DNA from: Leminorella grimontii ATCC 33999 = DSM 5078
GTDB lineage: Bacteria; Pseudomonadota; Gammaproteobacteria; Enterobacterales; Enterobacteriaceae
Direction of reading: 5' to 3'
DNA length: 64,000 nt
NCBI RefSeq assembly: GCF_000439085.1
Contig: NZ_AUUA01000015.1
Location: forward strand, 1-64,000
Below, one piece after another: positions 14,952 through 25,120 of this stretch. Position 1 is the stretch's first letter. Each line of letters starts with the position of its first letter. The notes below the pieces were generated by a model. That model was not told the DNA's origin and ran no database searches. It was given only the letters and a program-made list of their open reading frames with translations. A program made the position numbers and the translations under genes.

Positions 14952-16910
14952 CTATGATGCCGCTTTCATTGCCGCTTTTTCCTGTAGCAGCTTTTCTACG
15001 ACGCCGGGATCGGCAAGCGTAGAAGTGTCGCCCAAATTGCTGGTGTCTCCGTCGGCGATTTTCCTGAGTATTCGACGCATGATCTTCCCTGAACGCGTTT
15101 TAGGCAGGGTCTGCGTCCAGTGCAGAATGTCTGGTGTAGCAATAGGACCAATTTCTTTACGCACCCATTTGATGACTTCGTCATAAAGCTCATCGCTGGG
15201 CTGTTCGCCGTGGTTTAGCGTGATGTAGGCGTAGATAGCCTGTCCTTTGATGTAGTGAGCTATGCCCACCACCGCCGCTTCGGCGATTTTAGGATGGGAG
15301 ACCAGCGCCGATTCGATTTCAGCGGTGCCTAGCCGGTGGCCGGAGACGTTTAATACGTCGTCGACGCGCCCGGTGATCCAGTAGTCGCCGTCTTCATCAC
15401 GCCTGGCGCCGTCGCCGCTGAAGTAATAGTTTTTGAATGACGAAAAGTAGGTTTGCTCAAAACGTTCATGGTCGCCAAACAGCGTCCGCGCCTGCCCCGG
15501 CCAGGAATCGGTTATCACCAGGTTGCCCTCGCAGGCGCCGTTCAGTATTTTCCCGTCGTTGTCTACCAGCGCCGGCTTAACGCCGAAGAACGGCTTGGTG
15601 GCCGAGCCCGCCTTCAGCTCGGTGACGCCGGGCATCGGCGTAAGCATGAATCCGCCGGTCTCCGTTTGCCACCAGGTGTCGACGATCGGACATCTACCGT
15701 CGCCGATAGTGTAGTAGTACCACTCCCAGGCTTCGGGGTTAATTGGTTCGCCGACGGAGCCCATAATACGCAGGGAGTCGCGGCGGGTGCCCTCAATGGC
15801 AAGGTCACCCTGAGCCATCAGAGAGCGAATGGCGGTCGGTGCGGTGTAGAGAATGTTGACCCGGTGCTTGTCGACGATTTGCGACATGCGGTTAGGGCCA
15901 GGCGACGTCAGCAGCCCTTCAAACAGCAGGGTGGTCGCTCCGTTGCACAGCGGGCCATAGAGCGCATAGCTGTGGCCGGTTACCCAGCCCATATCGGCGG
16001 TACACCAGTAGATCTCGCCGTCGTGGTAGTCGAAGACGTATTTGAACGTCAGGGCTGCGTAAACCAGATAGCCGCCGGTGGTGTGCAGCACGCCTTTGGG
16101 CTTCCCCGTAGAGCCGGAGGTGTAGAGAATAAACAGCGGCGTTTCCGCCGGGAGTTCGATCGGCGGGCAGTCGTCCTCTTCCCGCTCAAGCAGCTCGTGC
16201 CACCACAGGTCGCGATGTGGATGCCAGGCAATCGCTCCCCTGGTTCTTTGGAATACAATAGTGTGTTCGACGCTTTTTACGCCTGGGTTAGCCAGCGCGT
16301 CGTCTACATTCTTTTTCAGCGCAATGGTTTTACCCGCGCGCAGACCCTCGTCGGCAGTGATAACCAGTCTGGCGCTTGAGTCTATGATGCGCCCGGCGAT
16401 GGCTTCAGGGGAGAAGCCCGCGAAGATAACCGAATGGATAAGCCCCAATCTGGCGCAGGCCAGCATGGCGACGGCGGTTTCCGGCACCATCGGCATATAG
16501 ATAGCGACAACGTCGCCCTGTTTGAGGCCGAGTGACTTAAGCACGTTGGCGAAGCGGCATACGCGCTGGTGCAGCTGGCGGTAAGTGATAGTTTGAGTTT
16601 GTTCACCGCTATCGCTTTCCCATATAATCGCCGTCTGTTCGCCGCGTTCGGCCAGATGCCTGTCCAGACAGTTAGCGGACAGGTTTAGCGTACCGTCTTC
16701 AAACCAGCGGATGGAGACGTTTCCCGGCGCGAAGGAGGTATTTTTTACCTTCTGGTAAGGCTTCACCCAGTCAACTATTTTTCCCTGCTGGCGCCAGAAC
16801 TCATCGGGAGTCTCTACCGACTGCCGATACATCGTCTCATACTGCTGCCTGTTTATCAGCGCATTGTCCGCAATGGATGCAGGAACGGGATGTTTATGAA
16901 CAGTGCTCAT
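14952..16910 (-). CDS. acs: acetyl-CoA synthetase
   Basis: Acs converts acetate, ATP and CoA to acetyl-CoA through an acetyl-AMP intermediate, the high-affinity route for acetate use. The ATG at 16910 gives 652 residues, the same as E. coli. It has the AMP-binding signature [19 protein letters not shown], the WWQTETGG motif, and the C-terminal [11 protein letters not shown] segment with the lysine that the Pat acetyltransferase modifies in relatives. An earlier TTG would add 20 residues and lacks support. It is the first gene of the acs-yjcH-actP operon. Confidence 0.98.
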   Translation of the reverse strand: MSTVHKHPVPASIADNALINRQQYETMYRQSVETPDEFWRQQGKIVDWVKPYQKVKNTSFAPGNVSIRWFEDGTLNLSANCLDRHLAERGEQTAIIWESDSGEQTQTITYRQLHQRVCRFANVLKSLGLKQGDVVAIYMPMVPETAVAMLACARLGLIHSVIFAGFSPEAIAGRIIDSSARLVITADEGLRAGKTIALKKNVDDALANPGVKSVEHTIVFQRTRGAIAWHPHRDLWWHELLEREEDDCPPIELPAETPLFILYTSGSTGKPKGVLHTTGGYLVYAALTFKYVFDYHDGEIYWCTADMGWVTGHSYALYGPLCNGATTLLFEGLLTSPGPNRMSQIVDKHRVNILYTAPTAIRSLMAQGDLAIEGTRRDSLRIMGSVGEPINPEAWEWYYYTIGDGRCPIVDTWWQTETGGFMLTPMPGVTELKAGSATKPFFGVKPALVDNDGKILNGACEGNLVITDSWPGQARTLFGDHERFEQTYFSSFKNYYFSGDGARRDEDGDYWITGRVDDVLNVSGHRLGTAEIESALVSHPKIAEAAVVGIAHYIKGQAIYAYITLNHGEQPSDELYDEVIKWVRKEIGPIATPDILHWTQTLPKTRSGKIMRRILRKIADGDTSNLGDTSTLADPGVVEKLLQEKAAMKAAS

Positions 16911-17752
16911 TATTGACCCCTCAAAATTGTTAACATTATGTAATGTAGTTGTTGAGGAAAAATTGCGCACTTTTTATATCTCTTTTTTGAGCGGAGGATC
17001 ACGCTTCGTCTTAGAGGATAATGGCAAAAGGGTCGATAAGCCGCAGATTATTCGAACTAAAGGACTGGCATCACCAATAATGGTGGACTTTTATGCTGAA
17101 TCGATATTTTAGGCTTCAACGCGTCCAGCAGGTCAGGGTGAGGCCTAACATTATGAATAAAAAAGCGTTTAGTCTGAATGTATAGAGAATGACCGTGATG
17201 TATGCAAATTAGGCAGTCGAAACGTTGAATAGGGAAAAATTTCGCCATATCGTAATTTTTATATCCGGTTTTCGGCCGTTGGGGCAAAAATCTTTATCTA
17301 AGATAGAATTTATTAATTAAGGGACATTTTTAGCCCTATTCTACACTTAATAGGTATATCAATATTTTGACAATGAAAATCTTATATTCATTTTAAAAAT
17401 TAAACAGTTAATCTATATATTCCAACGTAATTTCGCTAAGAAACATAAAAAACATAAACGGCAATTTGATTAAATATTAATCTATTGTTTTTACAGGCAA
17501 GATGGCCGATAACCTCCCTATTTAGTAGTGTTTTCATCTGAATTGCATCCATTACGTAAAGAAAAATGTAATTTTGCTTCATAAAATGCTAAAAAGAGCG
17601 TCTGCGGTTTTTTATCTGCAGATTTTTATCCATTAAGAAATTAGGAAGAGGAATACATATTCAAAGAGCATGACGCTCGAAAAAGAGAATGCCTGATTGA
17701 CAGGCGGCGCCCGGTCGTGGGCGTTAAATGAAAGTGAAGGAAATCAAGTCAT
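16911..17752. other. AT-rich divergent spacer between acs and gltP
   Basis: About 840 bp without a credible gene, markedly AT-rich. It contains a 14-bp palindrome, ACATTA-TG-TAATGT (16933-16946), 23 bp upstream of acs. A weak hairpin with a T run (TCTGC 17601-17605, GCAGA 17618-17622) and two hairpins in the presumed gltP leader follow (GCCTG/CAGGC 17691-17705; CGCCC/GGGCG 17708-17723). I could not place a convincing CRP site by eye, although acs is CRP-activated in relatives. In E. coli gltP is preceded by the nrf operon, which is absent here. Confidence 0.6.
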
Positions 17753-19063
17753 ATGAATGGTTTTAAAATTACCCTAGCCTGGCAGATCCTCATTGCGCTG
17801 ATTCTTGGAGTTATTGTTGGCTCCGTTATGCATGGATCGGACTCTGTCGACTGGCTGGTCATCAACTTCTTTAAGCCTGCGGGCGATATCTTTATCCGCC
17901 TTATTAAAATGATCGTTGTGCCTATCGTGGTCTCCACGCTGGTAGTCGGCATTGCGGGCGTAGGCGACGCGAAAAAGCTTGGCCGCATCGGATTGAAAAC
18001 CATTATCTACTTTGAAATTATCACCACCGTCGCCATTATTATCGGCCTGACGGCGGCTAATGTTTTTCAACCCGGTCACGGTATTGATATGTCTCAGCTG
18101 AGCGCGGTGGACATTTCTCAATATAAAGCGACGACCCAAGAGGTGCAGAGCGGCGCCCATAGCCTGGTGATCACCATCATGTCGCTCATTCCCACCAACA
18201 TCTTTAAGGCTCTGGCGTCTGGCGAGATGCTGCCTATCATCTTCTTCTCGGTGCTGTTTGGTTTGGGGCTGTCCTCGCTACCCAAGGAGACGCGCGCGCC
18301 GCTGCTGAACGTGTTTAAAGCGATGTCTGAGACGATGTTCCGCGTGACGCACATGATCATGCGCTACGCGCCCGTCGGCGTTTTTGCGCTGATCTCCGTG
18401 ACCGTCGCTACCTTCGGTTTCTCGTCGCTTATACCGCTGCTAAAGCTGGTCGTGCTGGTTTATGCGGCCATCGTGTTCTTTGGGCTAGTGGTGCTCGGCG
18501 CCGTTGCGCGCCTCTGCGGCCTGCGCATCTGGACGCTTATCCGCATCCTGAAGGACGAACTGATCCTGGCTTACTCTACCGCCAGCTCCGAAACGGTGCT
18601 GCCGCGCATTATCGAAAAAATGGAAGCCTACGGCGCGCCGAAGGCGATTACCGGCTTCGTGGTGCCTACCGGCTATTCGTTTAATCTGGACGGCTCTACG
18701 CTTTATCAGAGCATTGCGGCAATCTTTATCGCCCAGCTGTACGGCATTGAGCTGTCGCTAATGCAGGAAATCACGCTGGTGCTGACGCTGATGGTGACCT
18801 CCAAGGGCATTGCCGGCGTTCCGGGCGTATCCTTCGTTGTGCTGCTGGCGACGCTGGGCAGCGTGGGTATTCCTCTCGATGGCCTGATGTTCATTGCCGG
18901 CGTCGACCGCATCATGGACATGGCCCGTACGGCGCTGAACGTGGTCGGCAACGCGCTGGCGGTGCTGGTTATCGCCAAGTGGGAGCGCCAGTTCGATGAG
19001 AAGAAGTCTCGCGAATACGAGCAGGAGATGCTGGGCAAAGGCCGCGTAGAGGCTGAGGCCTGA
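17753..19063 (+). CDS. gltP: glutamate/aspartate:proton symporter GltP
   Basis: GltP is a dicarboxylate/amino acid:cation symporter (DAACS family) that imports glutamate and aspartate with protons. The 436-residue product aligns throughout with E. coli GltP (437 aa). It shows the re-entrant loop serine motif (STASSETVLPRI), the LDGSTLYQS segment and the substrate-site motif MVTSKGIAGVPG. The start at 17753 has an AAGGAA site. It stands alone, divergent from acs, and is closed by a terminator. Confidence 0.96.
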   Translation: MNGFKITLAWQILIALILGVIVGSVMHGSDSVDWLVINFFKPAGDIFIRLIKMIVVPIVVSTLVVGIAGVGDAKKLGRIGLKTIIYFEIITTVAIIIGLTAANVFQPGHGIDMSQLSAVDISQYKATTQEVQSGAHSLVITIMSLIPTNIFKALASGEMLPIIFFSVLFGLGLSSLPKETRAPLLNVFKAMSETMFRVTHMIMRYAPVGVFALISVTVATFGFSSLIPLLKLVVLVYAAIVFFGLVVLGAVARLCGLRIWTLIRILKDELILAYSTASSETVLPRIIEKMEAYGAPKAITGFVVPTGYSFNLDGSTLYQSIAAIFIAQLYGIELSLMQEITLVLTLMVTSKGIAGVPGVSFVVLLATLGSVGIPLDGLMFIAGVDRIMDMARTALNVVGNALAVLVIAKWERQFDEKKSREYEQEMLGKGRVEAEA

Positions 19064-19098
19064 TGGATTAACTTCTAGGTTTTCTGTGACAAAAAATG

Positions 19099-19124
19099 AA
19101 ACCCCGCTCTTGCGGGGTTTTTTT
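19099..19124 (+). terminator. rho-independent terminator of gltP
   Basis: A 9-bp stem, AAACCCCGC (19099-19107) with GCGGGGTTT (19112-19120), has a 4-nt loop and continues into further Ts. Confidence 0.95.
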
Positions 19125-19175
19125 ATGCCCAACGTTTTTCGGCGTGAGTGATAGTTTAAATCTTAGAAAAAAGCG

Positions 19176-19205
19176 TTGGATCTTTCATTCATGCGCAAGT
19201 AATAT
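19176..19205 (+). promoter_or_regulatory. promoter of the tetR-MATE pair
   Basis: TTGGAT (19176-19181) and TAATAT (19200-19205) are separated by 18 bp. The transcription start would fall inside the adjacent palindrome. Confidence 0.65.
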
Positions 19206-19209
19206 GAAC

Positions 19210-19230
19210 ATTCGTTCAAATTGAACGATT
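19210..19230 (+). promoter_or_regulatory. TetR-type operator palindrome
   Basis: CGTTCAA (19213-19219) and TTGAACG (19221-19227) form a perfect dyad around one central base, with extra matching flanks. It lies 7 bp downstream of the -10 box and 35 bp before the regulator's ATG, the standard place for a TetR autorepression site. Binding is inferred. Confidence 0.75.
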
Positions 19231-19264
19231 GATCAACACTGAAGGGGTAGGGGAGAGCGTACCG

Positions 19265-19873
19265 ATGTCCTATATGGCAAAAGACGAACGTCGCGCGGCG
19301 ATCGTTGAAGCGGCGACCACCGTGGCGCTTCGAGATGGACTCATGAATATCACCACCCGAAAGGTGAGTGCTGAAATGGGCGCCGCAACGGGGATTATTC
19401 ATCACCACTTTTCGTCGACGGCCGAGCTGAGAAGAGAGGTGTTTCAGCACTTTTGCCAACGGGAACACCGACGCGCCTGCGAACGAATTCAGGGCCTGAC
19501 GCCCGCAGGGCAGCTCCTTTCGCTGTTGGACTATTCAGGAAGTTCGGCGGACGACCCCGACTCCCGGCTCTGGAACGACGCCTGGACGGAAGCGGTACGC
19601 GATAAGGCGTTTGGGCAGGCCTACGCGCAGTCGCTGCAGGCGCTGCATGAAGAGACGGTTCGCATCATCGAAGAAGGATGCCGCAGCGGCGCGTTCTGCC
19701 CCGCTCTGAACATCGACGACGTTTCGGCCAGAGCGTGGCGCCTGATGGCCATAGGTTTTGGCGTTATTTCCATGTTTGACATCAGTGCGGACATCCTGCT
19801 GCCGGCGACGGCAGCGAGCCTGCTGAAAAACGGCATTATCAATGAGCTTGGCGCCGATCCTGCGTCGTTTTAA
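19265..19873 (+). CDS. TetR/AcrR family transcriptional regulator
   Basis: The N-terminal helix-turn-helix is clear: a recognition region near residues 30-55 (TTRKVSAEMGAATGIIHHHFSSTAEL) is followed by a helical ligand-binding domain. From the ATG at 19265 the protein is 202 residues, with a GGGAG site 9 bp upstream. A TTG further upstream would place the start inside the operator. It is followed 31 bp later by a MATE efflux gene on the same strand, and a palindrome overlaps its promoter, so it most likely represses itself and the pump. The inducer is unknown. Among characterised relatives it looks closest to the BetI-like group, but I am not sure. Confidence 0.85.
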   Translation: MSYMAKDERRAAIVEAATTVALRDGLMNITTRKVSAEMGAATGIIHHHFSSTAELRREVFQHFCQREHRRACERIQGLTPAGQLLSLLDYSGSSADDPDSRLWNDAWTEAVRDKAFGQAYAQSLQALHEETVRIIEEGCRSGAFCPALNIDDVSARAWRLMAIGFGVISMFDISADILLPATAASLLKNGIINELGADPASF

Positions 19874-19904
19874 GGCTCAAACAAGACATCACTGTAGGTG
19901 AAAT

Positions 19905-21251
19905 ATGTTATCAGATACGCGCATAGGGGCGCTTTTCGCCCGTTATGCCGTTCCGGCGCTGATCGCGATGCTTGTGAGCGGCACTTATCAAATCATTGCT
20001 GGCTTTTTCGTTGGCCGCTATATCGGCAGCGACGGGCTGGCGGCGATTAACCTCGCCTGGCCGATGGTTGGCGTTCTGCTGGCCGTGGGCCTGATGGTAG
20101 GCATCGGCATCGGCAGCCACGTGTCCCTTTCCCGGGGCGCCGGCAAGGGGAAACTAGCGGCCGCCTATATTGGCCAGCTTCCTTTGTTGATTATTATCCC
20201 TGGCCTGCTGCTAAGCGTGGCGCTGTTCTACGGCGGAAGGGCGATGCTGGCGCTTCAGGGAGCAGAAGGGCGGGTGCTTGACTATGGCCATGATTTTCTG
20301 AACGTTATTGCCTTTGGCGCGCCGCTGGTGCTCGGCAGCATTGCCGTGCCTTACCTGATGCGTAACCTGAACGCGCCGCGTCTGGCGACGACGTTTATGG
20401 TCATCGGCGCGCTAATGAACATTGCGCTGGACTACCTGTTTATCGTCATTTTAAAAATGGGGCTGTTCGGCGTGGCGCTGGCGACGCTGATTGCCGAGTC
20501 CACCGCGATGGTGCTGGCGCTGTGCTACGTTTTTAGCCGACGCAGCCCGGTTCGCATCGCGAAGAGCGATTTCACGACTCGCGGCGATCTGTGCTGGAAA
20601 ATCTGTAAAAACGGCTCATCGAGCCTGTTTATGTACGTATATATCAGCGTCATCATTGTTGCCTATAACTTTATGCTGCTTAAGCACGGTGGAGCGATAG
20701 AGGTGGCTGCATATGCAATCGTTGGCTATTTGCTGACGTTCTACTACCTGCTGTCAGAAGGGCTGGCGCACGGCATGCAGCCGCTGGTGAGCCGCTTTTT
20801 TGGCGCCAGGGACGTCGCCTCGACCGGCAAGATTTTGAGGCTGGCTTTGATGTACAGCGTGGGCGGAGGGATTGTCTATACGCTGGCCATGCTGCTGTTT
20901 CCAACGGCGTTCTCCGACTTCTTCGCAGGCGACGATCGCGCGTTGTCTGAGGTGACGGCGGTTGCTATCCGCCTGTCTCTGTTCATGCTGTTTACACAGG
21001 GGTTCTTCGTTATCACCGAAGCGTTTTTCCAGTCTATCGGCGAAGGGCATAAGGCGCTGGTCATCACTATCTGTAATATGGTGATTCAGCTGCCGTTTCT
21101 GTTCATTTTGCCGCACTTTTGGGGCGTTAACGGCATCTGGCTCGCGATGCCAATATCGGCAGTCGTGCTGGCTGTACCGGTCTTTTTCCTGCTGCTTAAG
21201 CAGATAAGGCTGATTAATCGTCGCGCTATGCCTATCGAGACGACTGTTTAA
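19905..21251 (+). CDS. MATE family multidrug efflux transporter
   Basis: A 448-residue membrane protein of the usual MATE length with two repeated bundles of about six helices each. It starts MLSDTRIGALFARYAVPALIA, with typical first-helix residues (VPALIAMLVSGTYQIIAGFFVG). MATE proteins export cationic drugs and organic compounds in exchange for Na+ or H+. A GGTGA ribosome binding site precedes the ATG. It forms an operon with the upstream tetR gene. The stop codon overlaps the stop of the convergent GGDEF gene. The substrate cannot be read from sequence. Confidence 0.9.
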   Translation: MLSDTRIGALFARYAVPALIAMLVSGTYQIIAGFFVGRYIGSDGLAAINLAWPMVGVLLAVGLMVGIGIGSHVSLSRGAGKGKLAAAYIGQLPLLIIIPGLLLSVALFYGGRAMLALQGAEGRVLDYGHDFLNVIAFGAPLVLGSIAVPYLMRNLNAPRLATTFMVIGALMNIALDYLFIVILKMGLFGVALATLIAESTAMVLALCYVFSRRSPVRIAKSDFTTRGDLCWKICKNGSSSLFMYVYISVIIVAYNFMLLKHGGAIEVAAYAIVGYLLTFYYLLSEGLAHGMQPLVSRFFGARDVASTGKILRLALMYSVGGGIVYTLAMLLFPTAFSDFFAGDDRALSEVTAVAIRLSLFMLFTQGFFVITEAFFQSIGEGHKALVITICNMVIQLPFLFILPHFWGVNGIWLAMPISAVVLAVPVFFLLLKQIRLINRRAMPIETTV

Positions 21252-23137
21252 TCGTCAACGAGTTCGATGTGGTAGGTGCCTTTACCTTCCTGCTTAGCTC
21301 GGTACATGGCCTTATCTGCGCTGGAAAGCAAGGCTTCCGGCGTAAGGTTTTGCGTATTGCGGGCGATAACGATGCCGATGCTAAGGCTCAGTCTGACGGG
21401 GATGCCGTTAATTTCCCTCTGTTCGGCCAGCTTCTTAAGCAACCTTTGGCTGATGGTTTTTGCTACCTCAATAGGATTGTCCGGATGTGTTAGCAGGATA
21501 GTAAATTCGTCCCCCGCCAGCCGCGCGGGGATGTCTTCCAGCCTCACTGCTCCGCTGACGATGGTGGCGACGTTTTTTAATACCCTATCGCCAAAGTCGT
21601 GGCCGTAGACGTCGTTAAACTGCTTAAATCCGTCCAGATCGAGGAAAAACAGCCCAATCCAGGGATGCATATCGCCATCCTGGAGGTAGGCGTTGAGCGT
21701 ATTGAGAAACGAGCGGCGGTTGGGCAGGCCGGTGAGAATATCGTGGGAGGCTTCGAAAATCAGCGTCTCCTGCAGCTGTTTGAGTTCGGTGATGTCTAGC
21801 GAAAGAATGTAAAACTCGCTCTGTTCTCTATCGTTATGAGGGATGAGCGTTGTCTGGACGTGCTTGATCCCCTGGCGCGTCATCAGCTTGTTTTCAAACG
21901 CGACGCGCTGGCCGTCAATCACCCGACTTAAATAGGCTTTGGAGCGTTTAAAGCTCTCCTCGCCGATAACCTCCGGCATGTATTTACCGACGGCGGAAAA
22001 GCCGAACCAATCTTCGTAAGTTTTGTTGCTGAAAGTGTAGTGAAGATTGTGGCTGACGCAGCTGATGAGCGCCGGTACGTTGTCGGTAATTTCTTTCAGT
22101 CGTTCTTTTTCGATATTGAGCAGGGTTTCTGCCTCGATGCGCTGTTCCACCTCTTCGTGAATCAGGTGCAGCGTGTTTTCCAACTGTACGGTGCGTTGCT
22201 TAACGCGGGCCTCTAATTCGTTGGTCAGCTTGCGAAGCTCGGTTTGGGCCGCGACCCTTTCGTCGATATCAACGATGACGGCGATAAAGTGGTGAGGTTC
22301 GCCCTGACGGTTTTTTACCAAAGAGACGGTCAACAAAATCCAGAATGCGCTCTCTTGACTGTTTATATAGCGTTTTTCAATGGAATAGGTTTCTACTTTA
22401 CCGGCCAGTATTTCTTGCATCATGTGCAGGTCGGACTCCAGGTCGTCGGGATGGGTGATTTCCTGGAAGGTTTTATGCAACAGCTCATTCTCGCGATATC
22501 CGAGCAGGGCGCAGAGCTTGGGATTGACCCGCAGCCATTCTCCGTTTAGCGCGACGCTCGCCATGCCGACGGCCGCCTGATTGAAGGTTTGCTCGAACAT
22601 TGATTCCGTCGTGCTGAGCGTATCCTCTACGGTTTTGGTGTAAGTGCTTTCCTGCAGGCTGTGGAAATACTGCTCGACCAGCTTGGCAAAGTCGCTCAGG
22701 TTGTTGATGTCTTTTTCACTGAAGCTGCGGGGCTTGGTGTCAATGATACAGAGCGTGCCGAGTGCGACACCTTCCCGTGAATGGATTTGGCAGCCTGCGT
22801 AAAACACCAGGTGAGGGTCGTCAACAACCGGTGGAATATCGTGAAATCGGGGATCTTTTCGTAAGTCGGGCACGACCAGCGTGCTGTTTTGCAAGATGGC
22901 GTGGCTGCACACGGATATGTCTCTCGGCGTTTCGTGCAGGTGGAGGCCAAAACAGGATTTAAACCACTGGCGATCCTTATCTATCAGCGTCACCAGCGCG
23001 ACCGGCACGTGAAAGAATTCGGCCGCCAGCCGGGTTATGCGATCCAGCCGCTCGGAGGGCGGCGTATCCAGAATGCGTAAAGCGTTTAGAATATTCAGAC
23101 GTTCCCGTTCGTTATCGGGGAGCCGGGCGGGTATCAT
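21248..23137 (-). CDS. GAF-PAS-PAS-GGDEF diguanylate cyclase
   Basis: The 629-residue protein is predicted to make cyclic di-GMP. The order is a GAF domain (about 20-165), a PAS domain (about 180-290), a coiled-coil-like stretch (about 290-345), a second PAS (about 345-455) and a GGDEF domain (about 460-629). The signature is AGDEF at 541-545, a common active variant, and the inhibitory-site RxxD (RLED) lies five residues before it. There are no membrane helices, so it is a cytosolic sensor. It has a close paralogue directly upstream in the same orientation. Stops are shared with the convergent MATE gene. Confidence 0.92.
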   Translation of the reverse strand: MIPARLPDNERERLNILNALRILDTPPSERLDRITRLAAEFFHVPVALVTLIDKDRQWFKSCFGLHLHETPRDISVCSHAILQNSTLVVPDLRKDPRFHDIPPVVDDPHLVFYAGCQIHSREGVALGTLCIIDTKPRSFSEKDINNLSDFAKLVEQYFHSLQESTYTKTVEDTLSTTESMFEQTFNQAAVGMASVALNGEWLRVNPKLCALLGYRENELLHKTFQEITHPDDLESDLHMMQEILAGKVETYSIEKRYINSQESAFWILLTVSLVKNRQGEPHHFIAVIVDIDERVAAQTELRKLTNELEARVKQRTVQLENTLHLIHEEVEQRIEAETLLNIEKERLKEITDNVPALISCVSHNLHYTFSNKTYEDWFGFSAVGKYMPEVIGEESFKRSKAYLSRVIDGQRVAFENKLMTRQGIKHVQTTLIPHNDREQSEFYILSLDITELKQLQETLIFEASHDILTGLPNRRSFLNTLNAYLQDGDMHPWIGLFFLDLDGFKQFNDVYGHDFGDRVLKNVATIVSGAVRLEDIPARLAGDEFTILLTHPDNPIEVAKTISQRLLKKLAEQREINGIPVRLSLSIGIVIARNTQNLTPEALLSSADKAMYRAKQEGKGTYHIELVDD

Positions 23138-23236
23138 TCATGCATTCTCGTCACTTTAACTGTTAGTGCCTAAAAGTATAGTGCAAACAGGGGTATTTTC
23201 ACGGATGCGCCTTCACCCCTCCTGCAAAATGAAAAT

Positions 23237-25120
23237 TTACTCTTCTTCAATGATTTTATAGGTTCCTCGACCGTTGGCCTTAACCTGGTACATAGCCTTG
23301 TCCGCTTGAGAAATCAGCCACTCAGGCGTGACGTCCGGCGCGTTTTTCTTGATGATAACGCCGATGCTCATGCTCAGATTAACGGGCGTTTCTCCAATGC
23401 GCTTGATGCTCGCCAGCGTTTTTAGCAGCCGCTCACAGATGTCGGTGACCACGTGGCGGGGATGGCTGTCTCCGTGGAGCAGGATCGTGAATTCGTCGCC
23501 GGCAAGCCGGGCGGCGATATCGGTTGAGCGAACGGCATGTTTTAGCGTTTGGGCGACGGTTTGCAGCACGCGATCGCCGAATTCGTGACCGTGGTTGTCG
23601 TTAATGGCCTTGAACCTGTCTAGGTCCATAAAAAACAGCGCGATCCACTGTGACTTTGCGCTTGGCAGCAGCTGCTGAAGAGATTCCATAAAGGCCCGAC
23701 GATTAGGAAGGCCGGTTAGGGCATCATGGGATGCCTTTACGATAAGGGAATCCTGTAAAGACTTAAGCTCGGAGATGTCCAGCGACAGTACATAAAATTC
23801 TCCGCGAGACGGATCGGGGTTGGGGATCAGGGTTGTCTGTACGTGCTTCAAACCTTCTTGCGTGACGAACTGATTTTCATAAACAACTTTTTCACCCTTC
23901 ATCATCGAAGACAGGTAGCGCTCGGCCAGCAGGAAACTGTGTTCTCCCACGACCTCTGGAACCCGCTTACCGATAATTTCCTGCGGTGGGATATTAAACC
24001 AGTCGCTGTAGGTTTTATTGGCGAAGGTGTAATAATAGTCATGATTGATGCAGCTAATTAGCGCAGGGACGTTATCCGTGATTTCTTTTAGGCGGTTTCT
24101 TTCAATATTGAGAAGCTCTTTAATTTCGTTGTTTTTTTCCACCTCTGCGTTCATCATGCGGAGCATGATTTCCAACTGCTCGGTACGATCTTTTACTCTG
24201 CTTTCCAGCTCGCCGGCCAGCTTCTTAAGCGCATTCTCCATTTCCACTTTTTCGTTGATATTAACGACGGCGGTAATAAAGTGGCTGGGATTATGCTGCG
24301 CGTCGCGCACTAAAGACACGCTGAGCAGGATCCAAAATACGCGGCCCTTCTTGTCGATATAACGTTTTTCGGTGGTGTAGGTTTGAATGCGGTCGTTAAG
24401 CAGGTCGTCAATCAGCTCAAAGCCAATATGAAGATCGTCAGGGTGCGTCACGTCTTGAAAGGTTCGGCTAAGCATCTCATCTTCAGTGTAGCCCAACATG
24501 TCGCACAGCTTGCCGTTGACCTTAAGCCACTTGCCGGACAGCGAAACGTTGGCCATTCCCACGGCGGCCAGGTTAAACGTCTGAATGAACATTGATTCGC
24601 TGTTCGTCAGGCTGTTTTCTATCGACTTGAGGCGACGACCTTCTTCCTGATAATGAAAATAGCGCTCTATAATTTTAGCGAAATAACGGAAATGTTTTTC
24701 ATCTTCGTTGCTGAATTCATGCCGTTTTATATCAATCAGAGACAGCACGCCGAATATATTTCCATTTTTGGTGTAGATAGGATGACCCGCGTAAAATATA
24801 AGCCCGGGAGCGCCCGTTATAAAGGGATGATTACAATAATCAGGAGCCTCTCTCAGATCGCAAATGATAACGGGATCCTTATTGGAGAACATGTTTTCGG
24901 CAACGGTGTGATGTTTATTTTCTTTTTTCTTATTTTGATTAAAAAAAGAGTGTTCCCAATGGGACTCGTTATCTGTTTGAGTAATTAATGCGGCCGGTAC
25001 GTGAAAGTGATCGGCTATCAGGCTGGTTATATTATAAAGCTCTTCGGAATTTGAAACGTTTAGCGTTCGAACGTTAGAGCTTAGCGCGCTTGCGCCTTTC
25101 TTTAATAGCGTAGGGATCAT
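23237..25120 (-). CDS. GAF-PAS-PAS-GGDEF diguanylate cyclase (paralogue)
   Basis: The protein is 627 residues from the ATG at 25120, with the same architecture as the gene at 21248-23137. It shares long identical blocks (KEITDNVPALISC, ARLAGDEFTILL) and AGDEF at 540-544, and the I-site is RSTD. The GAF domain has drifted most, so the two probably sense different signals. An in-frame TTG at 25153 exists, but the first ATG aligns with the paralogue start (MIP). The mRNA just before this ATG folds into a long hairpin. The pair looks like a tandem duplication followed by divergence. Confidence 0.9.
   Translation of the reverse strand: MIPTLLKKGASALSSNVRTLNVSNSEELYNITSLIADHFHVPAALITQTDNESHWEHSFFNQNKKKENKHHTVAENMFSNKDPVIICDLREAPDYCNHPFITGAPGLIFYAGHPIYTKNGNIFGVLSLIDIKRHEFSNEDEKHFRYFAKIIERYFHYQEEGRRLKSIENSLTNSESMFIQTFNLAAVGMANVSLSGKWLKVNGKLCDMLGYTEDEMLSRTFQDVTHPDDLHIGFELIDDLLNDRIQTYTTEKRYIDKKGRVFWILLSVSLVRDAQHNPSHFITAVVNINEKVEMENALKKLAGELESRVKDRTEQLEIMLRMMNAEVEKNNEIKELLNIERNRLKEITDNVPALISCINHDYYYTFANKTYSDWFNIPPQEIIGKRVPEVVGEHSFLLAERYLSSMMKGEKVVYENQFVTQEGLKHVQTTLIPNPDPSRGEFYVLSLDISELKSLQDSLIVKASHDALTGLPNRRAFMESLQQLLPSAKSQWIALFFMDLDRFKAINDNHGHEFGDRVLQTVAQTLKHAVRSTDIAARLAGDEFTILLHGDSHPRHVVTDICERLLKTLASIKRIGETPVNLSMSIGVIIKKNAPDVTPEWLISQADKAMYQVKANGRGTYKIIEEE

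Noticed and set aside
15453-16379. Plus-strand open frame of about 300 codons inside acs
   Set aside because: acs is unmistakable on the minus strand; the plus-strand frame has a composition typical of a shadow.
16903-17112. Short 69-codon frame in the acs-gltP spacer
   Set aside because: It overlaps the acs start region, has no ribosome binding site and reads as random sequence.
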